A DNA stretch of 12,005 bases from Candidatus Pacebacteria bacterium CG10_big_fil_rev_8_21_14_0_10_44_11 (GTDB lineage Bacteria; Patescibacteriota; Microgenomatia; UBA1400; PJMF01). Each line of letters starts with the position of its first letter. The stretch's first letter is position 1. Below, piece by piece: positions 6,493-12,005 of the stretch. The notes below the pieces were generated by a model. The model did not search any database. It was not told where the DNA came from and was given only the letters and a program-made list of their open reading frames with translations. The position numbers and the translations under genes are program-made. The stretch covers positions 1 to 12,005 of the forward strand of contig PFDH01000027.1 in the NCBI GenBank assembly GCA_002772705.1, given 5' to 3'.

Positions 6493-6497
6493 GCGTC

Positions 6498-7013
6498 ATG
6501 GTTCAAACTGATACGGTTCGCTTCACCAAAAAATCTGTTACCTGTTTTTTACATTGTGGGGATGATTATTTATTTATTCATCGAACCAAAAAAGGTAATG
6601 ACACCGATGCTGGAAAACTCAACGGCATTGGCGGCAAATTGGAGTACGGAGAAAATTATCTAGCCTGTGCAGTCAGGGAAATCAAGGAGGAGACGGGCTA
6701 TGTTGTTGCTGCTGCCGAGTGCCAGTTGGTTGGTTTGGTCAATATGGTTGGTGGGTATCAGGACGACTGGGTGATGGCGTTTTTTACTGCTGAGGTTGCT
6801 TCCAAAATAATTCCACTAGGCAACGAGAACGGTGAGGGGCAGTTGATGTGGATTAACAAGAGAGACGTCTTGAAAACGAAGTATGAGTTAGTTGATGATT
6901 TGCATTATTGTTGGGACGATATTTGTAACTCGCAGCAAACATTTTTTGTTGGTGCAGTTGTAGATAAAAGTGAGAAGATCAAAAAGTGGAGTATTGTAAA
7001 GCAGAAAAAATAA
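6498..7013 (+). CDS. Nudix hydrolase (MutT/MTH1-like)
   Basis: 171 aa from the ATG at 6498. The Nudix box G-x5-E-x7-REUxEExGU is complete: Gly46, Glu52, Arg60-Glu61, Glu64-Glu65, Gly67, Tyr68. These residues bind the magnesium that drives hydrolysis of a nucleoside diphosphate linked to another group. The preceding segment GKLNGIGGKLE resembles the one in 8-oxo-dGTP hydrolases of the MutT/MTH1 type, so nucleotide pool cleaning is plausible, but Nudix substrates cannot be read reliably from sequence. About 40 residues after the core end in a lysine-rich tail. An upstream in-frame TTG (6483) would start before the -10 box and is unlikely. The next gene begins 20 bp downstream without a clear promoter, so the two may be co-transcribed. 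Confidence 0.9.
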   Translation: MVQTDTVRFTKKSVTCFLHCGDDYLFIHRTKKGNDTDAGKLNGIGGKLEYGENYLACAVREIKEETGYVVAAAECQLVGLVNMVGGYQDDWVMAFFTAEVASKIIPLGNENGEGQLMWINKRDVLKTKYELVDDLHYCWDDICNSQQTFFVGAVVDKSEKIKKWSIVKQKK

Positions 7014-7033
7014 TGGCAAGCTAAAGCGAAATC

Positions 7034-8581
7034 ATGTTGAATCTACTAAAACAAATCCTTACTTCTTCTTCAACCAAGTACATTCTCTTCCTCTATATAC
7101 TTACTGTCACTATCCGGATTGCTGGGACTGATGGGGGCAATTTTCCCTATTGGTTTGACTTAGGCAGAGACGCAATTTTAAGCCGAGAGATTTTAGAAAA
7201 TGGTGATTTAAAAATTCAAGGACCTTCTGCAAGTGGAACTAACGACACCGTTTTTCATGGGGTCTTGTACTACTACCTAATTGGCCCTCTTTATACCTTA
7301 TTTGCTGGGGATCCCAGAACAGTAATGATTGGATTGGTTGTTTTCTCATCGCTAGCAGTGATTCCTGTTTTTATATTGACAAAAGAGCTGACAGGAAAAA
7401 AAGCAGTGGCAATTGTTGCGGGGATACTATATGCCTTTTCTTTAGAAACGTACCGAAGTGGAACTTGGATGTCCAACCCAATTCTGGCTGCCGTTTCACT
7501 ACCGACATTTTTTTTGTTCTATTGGCTGGTATTTTTTAAGAGTCAAAGAAAATTATTGCCGTTGTTATTCTTGTGTCTAGGAATAACACACCAATCTGTT
7601 GTTCTTTTTGTACCCTGGTGGGGATTAGTAGCAACCGGTTTTTGGTTAGAACATACCTATAATCTTAAATCATGGTCTAGTAAACTCATTGCAACCAGTT
7701 TTGTTGTCTACTTCGTCATTATAGCAAGCATGATTTTGGTGCAGACAAGAATGATGATAGCTGGATTATTTTCTCTGAACTCTGTATTTGAGTATGCGTC
7801 ATGGTCAAGCACAAATACTAACACTGTGGTTTTTGGAACTTTGAGTCTATTTTTAGATAAGATTACGCAAAGTATAATCCCGGCGTTTCCCATACTGGGG
7901 GTATTTGTTGCTATATACCTTTTTGTTATCCTTAAAAAAATTGGCGACAAAAAACAACTTATTTTTATACTGCTTTTTTTAACATCTCCCTTGTGGTTGC
8001 TCAGCGTTCACTATCGAAACATGTATCACAGCTTTTTAACAATTGAGGTGATAATAATCATCAGTTTAGCTTGGGTGATAGTGAATCTTTGGCAAAGAAG
8101 AACCACTAAATTTTTTGCTGCTGGATTGTTGGTATTGTTTCTTCTGACAAATGTTCGTGGCTATTACTTGGAATCAGCTGCGGCTAAAGCTCAATATTTT
8201 GTTCCTCAAGGGGCATACTTAAAACACCAGCTCCAGGCAATTGACTACACATATCAAGTAGCCAAAGGTCAGCCTTTTTCAATTTCGTCAATTACCAATC
8301 CTTACGGCTACAATACGCTTTGGGCTTACTTGTACTCTTGGTATGGACAAAAAAAATATGGCTATGTTCCCACTTTTTATGGTCCGGATCAAACTGGCAT
8401 TTTTGGCGGAAATTTATTATCTATGACTGCCAGTCCCAGCGCCACTCATTTTAGCATTTGGGAATCAAACCAGGGAATTCCCGATCATTTGTATGCTAAG
8501 TTTGATCTAGATCAAACCAAAATTGGTACCCGCTCGGCAATTACCAAATTTGGCAGTCTACGAGTTGATACCTATCAGTGA
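7034..8581 (+). CDS. GT-C fold membrane glycosyltransferase (GT39/PMT-like)
   Basis: 515 aa, roughly ten membrane helices, first at about 16-31. The first extracytoplasmic loop carries YWFDLGRDA (39-47), with Asp42 and Asp46 where GT-C enzymes place their catalytic acidic residue, then VFHGVLYYYLIGPLY (73-87). TWMSNP (144-149) follows a later helix. GT-C enzymes move sugars from polyprenyl-phosphate donors to acceptors outside the membrane; donor and acceptor are not predictable here. A soluble C-terminal part of about 130 residues (about 385-515) follows the last helix. The protein resembles the incomplete gene starting at 10583 in the first loop and in a late segment (KGQPFSISSIT here, NGQPFQVSYVT there), so I regard them as paralogues. 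No Shine-Dalgarno sequence is seen. It ends in TGA and is convergent with the gene ending at 8627. Confidence 0.72.
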   Translation: MLNLLKQILTSSSTKYILFLYILTVTIRIAGTDGGNFPYWFDLGRDAILSREILENGDLKIQGPSASGTNDTVFHGVLYYYLIGPLYTLFAGDPRTVMIGLVVFSSLAVIPVFILTKELTGKKAVAIVAGILYAFSLETYRSGTWMSNPILAAVSLPTFFLFYWLVFFKSQRKLLPLLFLCLGITHQSVVLFVPWWGLVATGFWLEHTYNLKSWSSKLIATSFVVYFVIIASMILVQTRMMIAGLFSLNSVFEYASWSSTNTNTVVFGTLSLFLDKITQSIIPAFPILGVFVAIYLFVILKKIGDKKQLIFILLFLTSPLWLLSVHYRNMYHSFLTIEVIIIISLAWVIVNLWQRRTTKFFAAGLLVLFLLTNVRGYYLESAAAKAQYFVPQGAYLKHQLQAIDYTYQVAKGQPFSISSITNPYGYNTLWAYLYSWYGQKKYGYVPTFYGPDQTGIFGGNLLSMTASPSATHFSIWESNQGIPDHLYAKFDLDQTKIGTRSAITKFGSLRVDTYQ

Positions 8582-8626
8582 GGAGCACGGCTTGGCGTTT
8601 GTAACTGCTTGTTAGGTGAAATATTT

Positions 8627-10525
8627 CTAGAGCGCAAAGAAAAGCAATATCAGCAGTAAGGCATAGAGCCAGGGTACCTGTTTGACAATTCTAGTTAATG
8701 AAGCAATCGATTCTTTTATTGCTGCAGATAAGCCACCTGGAGGACTGTAAAATGTTTTGCTGGCGATAGTTTGGTGATTGGTGTCTGTATAGCCAAGTTG
8801 AAGAGTCTCTGCCGAAGAGGTACTTTGAATCACTTTTGGATTAATTGTAATCAAATAGGTTTGATCAGCAGAGTTGGCCTGGGGTGGGAAGTCAAATCGC
8901 ACTGAGCCCGGACTACCAACGTTAAATCCAGAAAAATCTTGTTCAATAATTACTGTATTTTGTGGGTTGGTCAGTGTCAGGGTATAGGTATCTTGATTTA
9001 TCAGTTTCTCATGGTTGAACCATAAATCTATTCTTGAAAAATTATTGTAGAGAGCTGCAACTGAGCCTGAGATTGAGTCTGTTAAAGGATCATACTCTAC
9101 TCCTTCTGGACTAAGACTAGATCGGGGAGCTGGAATTAAAAAAGTCGCGGTACTGAGAGTACATATACAAATAAAAGACAAAACTATTGCTGCCAGATAG
9201 GTGACAAATTTGGAAAGCCTCCAAGAAAAAGGAAATTTTTTGAAATATAATTGATTATTGTTGACACTAATCCAACTATTTTTGAACAAAACAATTAACG
9301 AAATTGTTCCAATCCATGCAAGCCAGGTGTGGGCGAACATATTGTATTTATAGACATTAATGCCTTTTACTTGTAACAAATCCCGCAGAATTGGAATATT
9401 GCCTAGTGTCTGATTAAGTGGAACCAACAGACCAAATGATAAGTATGAGTCGCTAAATAATAAGATTATTATCAGCCATACTCCAATCACGCTCAGACTT
9501 AAAGATCCAGCAATCAAAGCTTTCTGTCTATCTAAAGTTATCATCCATAAACTCCAAAAGGGTACAACCCAAGTTAGCCACTGGGGATGAAAGTGGCTGA
9601 AACCCAGTAATACTAAACAGCTCGTCATAACTGCAAAAGATTGCCAGCCTAAACTTTGAAGCAAATTGCGGGTTGTTAACAACATTGGCTTGCTAATTAT
9701 CGCGAACAAAGCCAATAACAGCAGTAAAGGCACAATGCTGATTGCATCAGAAAAGCCTAAATCAATTTGGCTAATTAAAAATCGATCGTTGATATCTGAA
9801 TTTAAAACGTATTTTTGGAATTCTGGATTAGCGATAAAAGGTAATAGTGTTAGTACATAAGTGACAACCGAGCCAAAAAAGACATACAATTTTTGTTTAA
9901 CCGAAAATTTTCGTTCCGAAGCAAGGAGATACAGTAGCCAAATCAATGGATACATTTTTATTGATATTGCCAATCCAAAAATAATACTCGCTCCCAATTT
10001 TGATTTTAAGAGTAACAACCAGCCAATCAGAAAAAACATGATCGCCATTACATCATTTTGACCCATAACAGGAATGCTATAAATCACAACTGGATTAAAT
10101 AGCCAGAGCGCCGCCGCCATTTTTGCTTGTGTTTCAGTGGCTTGATGCTGTTTTGCCACCAAGTAAACCAGATATCCAACTAGCAAACCAAAAAGGATTA
10201 ATATAAATTTAGTTGCTAAAGAATACCTAGCAATTTGAGCAACGTATCCGTCGTTCTCCGGCACAGTTTTGAGCCAGTCATAGAAGCCAACTCCTCCAAT
10301 TGCTTGAGCACAAAAAAACTGAAGCTTATCCAAATAAAAATGGACTGGTGGATAGTTAAAATGACTTCCGCCAGACTCAGGATGTTGCATGCCATAGTTC
10401 CAAATATTCCAGACGGTGCCGTGGTCAAGACCAGCCCAGTACAGCACCAGTTTGTTATCAGGGTGATAGGTGATTGGAGCTAAAAAAAGATACAAAACTG
10501 CGGCGAGAAAAATTAACTTTTTCAT
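8627..10525 (-). CDS. GT-C membrane glycosyltransferase (GT87-like) with a C-terminal beta-rich domain
   Basis: 632 aa with about 11 membrane helices. Features of the GT87/PIG-M-like type are Asp34 in the first loop (AGLDHGTVW), NYPP (57-60), LFNPVVIYSIPVMGQNDV (142-159), then GLAISIKMYPLIWL (184-197) with Lys190, and HFHPQWLTWVVPFW (311-324). Such enzymes use a polyprenyl-phosphate sugar (often mannose) on the outer face of the membrane. After a helix at about 440-464, residues about 465-590 form a polar, strand-rich segment (for example DTYTLTLTNPQNTVIIEQDF, 512-531), probably an extracytoplasmic beta-sandwich. A final helix (about 618-632) runs to the stop. This C-terminal addition is not part of the catalytic core and may bind glycan. 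The gene starts at ATG 10525, divergent from the next one, and ends in TAG 45 bp from the convergent gene. Confidence 0.72.
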   Translation of the reverse strand: MKKLIFLAAVLYLFLAPITYHPDNKLVLYWAGLDHGTVWNIWNYGMQHPESGGSHFNYPPVHFYLDKLQFFCAQAIGGVGFYDWLKTVPENDGYVAQIARYSLATKFILILFGLLVGYLVYLVAKQHQATETQAKMAAALWLFNPVVIYSIPVMGQNDVMAIMFFLIGWLLLLKSKLGASIIFGLAISIKMYPLIWLLYLLASERKFSVKQKLYVFFGSVVTYVLTLLPFIANPEFQKYVLNSDINDRFLISQIDLGFSDAISIVPLLLLLALFAIISKPMLLTTRNLLQSLGWQSFAVMTSCLVLLGFSHFHPQWLTWVVPFWSLWMITLDRQKALIAGSLSLSVIGVWLIIILLFSDSYLSFGLLVPLNQTLGNIPILRDLLQVKGINVYKYNMFAHTWLAWIGTISLIVLFKNSWISVNNNQLYFKKFPFSWRLSKFVTYLAAIVLSFICICTLSTATFLIPAPRSSLSPEGVEYDPLTDSISGSVAALYNNFSRIDLWFNHEKLINQDTYTLTLTNPQNTVIIEQDFSGFNVGSPGSVRFDFPPQANSADQTYLITINPKVIQSTSSAETLQLGYTDTNHQTIASKTFYSPPGGLSAAIKESIASLTRIVKQVPWLYALLLILLFFAL

Positions 10526-10544
10526 GTTTGACTACTCAATATAA

Positions 10545-10554
10545 ATACTAGTAT
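10545..10554. repeat. 10-bp perfect palindrome between divergent GT-C genes
   Basis: ATACTAGTAT reads the same on both strands. It overlaps the TATAAA box of the plus-strand promoter and the TATACT box of the minus-strand promoter. It could be an operator, or simply the result of two overlapping AT-rich -10 boxes. Confidence 0.5.
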
Positions 10555-10555
10555 A
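10550..10555 (-). promoter_or_regulatory. -10 box of the GT87-like gene
   Basis: TATACT on the minus strand, 24 bp before the ATG at 10525. The upstream -35 is weak (TTTACT at a 19-bp spacing). A second box, TATATT at 10543-10538, lies 12 bp before the ATG and would give a leader of about 5 nt. Confidence 0.4.
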
Positions 10556-10582
10556 AACCCACATTTTTTGTCATAGTAAAGT

Positions 10583-12005
10583 ATGGCACCACTAAGTTCT
10601 AAAATAACACAACTATTTTTAGAGTATAGAGTGTTGGTTCTGATTTGCTTGCTGGGGCTTGTTCTTAGGTTATATCGATTGCCCGAAATGGCAAGTTATG
10701 ACTTCGACCAAGAATACGTGACCACTTTTGTGTTGCAAGTAGTTAGAGAATATCCAATCCGGTTAGTGGGCCAAGGTCTTTCTGTACAAGGCCTTTTTAT
10801 GGGACCATTCTATTTTTATGCCTTAGTGCCATTTTATTTGCTGTTTGGCTTAGATCCGTTGGGAGGAGTAGTCGGCTCGGTTTTGTTGGGAATGGTCACT
10901 GTGATTGCGTACTATTTTGTTATCTCTAAATTATTTTCTCGTCAAGCTGGCTTGTGGGCAGCTTTGATTAGATCAATCAGTACCTATGCCATGTTTGCGG
11001 ATTGGGTAATGGTTCCCTCGTACGGAAGTGACATAGCTGTCCTTGCGGTGCTGTATTTATTATTCCTAATTTGGAAGAATAAAACTCAGTTGGCAAGCGA
11101 TAAGATTAAACTGCATTGGTACCTACCTGCTTTGTTGTTTATTTTTGGACTTTTCACTAGTTTTCATCCGATTCAATTCCCTTTTTGGTTAGTTTTTATT
11201 ACTTTACTGATTATTTGGAAACCGAAATTTAATTGGGTTGATTGGTTGTTTGGTTGTTTTGCTTTTTTGATTCCAATTGCTCCAATCTTGCTGTTTGATT
11301 ATTTTAGAAAGTGGTCAATGATCCGACAAATACTACTTATGTTTACGGGAACTAGCGATTTTTCTCAGTCAATTGTATTGAATATCCGTGCCGAATATAT
11401 TCTTAAAGCTATTAATTACCATTGGTTTGAATTGTTGGCTCTTTCTAAAGATAGTCAGGCTTTTGGTTGGCTGACATTGCTTACTTGCATCTTGTTTGCC
11501 TTCTTTACTATTTACTTGAACCAAAGAAAATTATTTTTATTTCATCTATTTGTGTTTGTGTTAACTGTTTTGATCTTTTATTTGTATTATGTATTTTTTC
11601 CAGCCCCAGTACCTGAATACTATCTAAGAGTGACGCAGATTTTTATGACAATGTACCTCGGGATTTTTATTGCAGGTTTAAAAAGAATCAAATTTGGTTG
11701 GTTAATTCAATTGGTAGCAGTGGCTATGCTGGTCTTTCTTAATTTCCATACCCTCTGGCAGCATTGGCAGTCGTCAGACCTAACATCATTGGCTTACAAA
11801 CAGCGAGTTATCAAACATATTATTGAGCAGGCTAATGGTCAACCATTTCAAGTTTCGTATGTTACCCAACCAGGATGGCGGTCTGGATTTGCATCGCTAT
11901 TTGAGTTGTACCAGGCCAGGCCTGGTGAAACTGGACCAATTTATACCATCGTTTCTCCGCTGTCGTACTTAACAAATGAAGAGCAATTAAAGCTTGAATT
12001 TAAAA
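10583..12005 (+). CDS. GT-C fold membrane glycosyltransferase (GT39/PMT-like), incomplete at right edge
   Basis: The frame runs from ATG 10583 without a stop to the window end: 474 residues, C-terminus missing. It has roughly ten membrane helices, the first at about 15-31. The first loop carries ASYDFDQEY (37-45) with Asp40 and Asp42, then LFMGPFYFYALVPFYLLFGLD (71-91), matching the layout of the 515-aa protein at 7034 (HGVLYYYLIGPLYTLFAGD). The post-membrane part includes NGQPFQVSYVTQP (418-430), close to KGQPFSISSITNP in that protein. I therefore read both as members of one family of polyprenyl-phosphate-dependent sugar transferases, with substrate unknown. The start is supported by a TTGACT-18-TATAAA promoter about 25 bp upstream. 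The gene is very T-rich, especially around 11500-11580, as expected for hydrophobic codons. Confidence 0.72.
   Translation, partial: MAPLSSKITQLFLEYRVLVLICLLGLVLRLYRLPEMASYDFDQEYVTTFVLQVVREYPIRLVGQGLSVQGLFMGPFYFYALVPFYLLFGLDPLGGVVGSVLLGMVTVIAYYFVISKLFSRQAGLWAALIRSISTYAMFADWVMVPSYGSDIAVLAVLYLLFLIWKNKTQLASDKIKLHWYLPALLFIFGLFTSFHPIQFPFWLVFITLLIIWKPKFNWVDWLFGCFAFLIPIAPILLFDYFRKWSMIRQILLMFTGTSDFSQSIVLNIRAEYILKAINYHWFELLALSKDSQAFGWLTLLTCILFAFFTIYLNQRKLFLFHLFVFVLTVLIFYLYYVFFPAPVPEYYLRVTQIFMTMYLGIFIAGLKRIKFGWLIQLVAVAMLVFLNFHTLWQHWQSSDLTSLAYKQRVIKHIIEQANGQPFQVSYVTQPGWRSGFASLFELYQARPGETGPIYTIVSPLSYLTNEEQLKLEFK

Larger units (their letters stand above)
10528..10557 (+). promoter_or_regulatory. Promoter of the right-hand GT-C gene
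   Basis: TTGACT at 10528-10533 (5/6), an 18-bp spacer, and TATAAA at 10552-10557 (5/6). Predicted start near 10564, leader about 19 nt, no Shine-Dalgarno sequence. The -35 box begins two bases upstream of the divergent gene's start codon. Confidence 0.6.

Noticed and set aside
6483..6497. TTG start for the Nudix gene
   Set aside because: It lies upstream of the TATACT box, so it would not be in the transcript; ATG 6498 is immediately downstream of that box.
6417..6506. 30-codon N-terminal extension of galU to 6506
   Set aside because: It would cross both divergent -10 boxes and overlap the Nudix start; the GalU N-terminus begins at the ATG at 6416 as in the family.
8579..8626. UGA recoded as Gly (code 25) extending the GT-C protein beyond 8581
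   Set aside because: Read-through would run into the convergent gene, and another gene here also ends in TGA at the expected place; no conserved domain contains an in-frame TGA.
1..12005. Rho-independent terminators, tRNAs, CRISPR repeats, insertion sequences
   Set aside because: I looked in all gaps. None shows a GC-rich stem followed by a T-run, a cloverleaf, regularly spaced repeats, or terminal inverted repeats with target duplications.

Overview
The window looks like a gene-dense bacterial chromosome segment: gaps are all under about 90 bp and there is no RNA gene, mobile element or CRISPR array. TGA is used as a true stop (ends of the genes at 3727 and 8581) and never appears inside a conserved domain, so the genetic code is standard. 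Compact housekeeping proteins, several multi-spanning GT-C type membrane glycosyltransferases, a membrane-anchored CAP protein and promoters that sit almost on top of the start codons together suggest a small-genome bacterium such as a Candidate Phyla Radiation (Patescibacteria, perhaps Microgenomates-like) member. That assignment is inference; no rRNA or ribosomal protein is present to confirm it.

Layout. Bases 1-297 hold the 3' end of an unrecognised gene. Next come a transaldolase-family gene (348-1007) and mutL (1083-2774) on the plus strand. The mutL 3' end overlaps tail-to-tail with a short RadC/JAB-domain gene on the minus strand (2733-3161). Two more minus-strand genes follow: a DUF1761-type four-helix membrane protein (3247-3666) and a membrane-anchored protein of unknown role (3727-4329). 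The latter is divergent from a membrane-anchored CAP/SCP protein (4441-5511). A GalU-type nucleotidyltransferase (5529-6416, minus) is divergent from a Nudix hydrolase (6498-7013, plus). The last 5 kb holds three large membrane proteins of the GT-C glycosyltransferase type: 7034-8581 (+), 8627-10525 (-) and 10583 to the right edge (+, incomplete). The two plus-strand ones look like paralogues.

How they may fit together. GalU would supply an activated sugar (UDP-glucose or a relative). The three GT-C proteins would use polyprenyl-phosphate-linked sugars outside the membrane to decorate envelope polymers. MutL, RadC-like and Nudix proteins relate to DNA repair or nucleotide pool cleaning, but they are not arranged as one operon.

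The most striking feature is regulatory. At several genes a good -10 box (TATACT or TATGCT) lies only 5-7 bp upstream of the ATG, which predicts leaderless mRNAs. One gene (DUF1761) instead has a clear Shine-Dalgarno sequence and a GTG start. I see no convincing undescribed multi-gene system. The best leads are the leaderless promoters, the overlapping divergent promoters, the GT-C paralogue cluster, a RadC-like protein that appears to lack the JAMM glutamate, and a membrane-tethered helical domain resembling HEPN/DUF4145.
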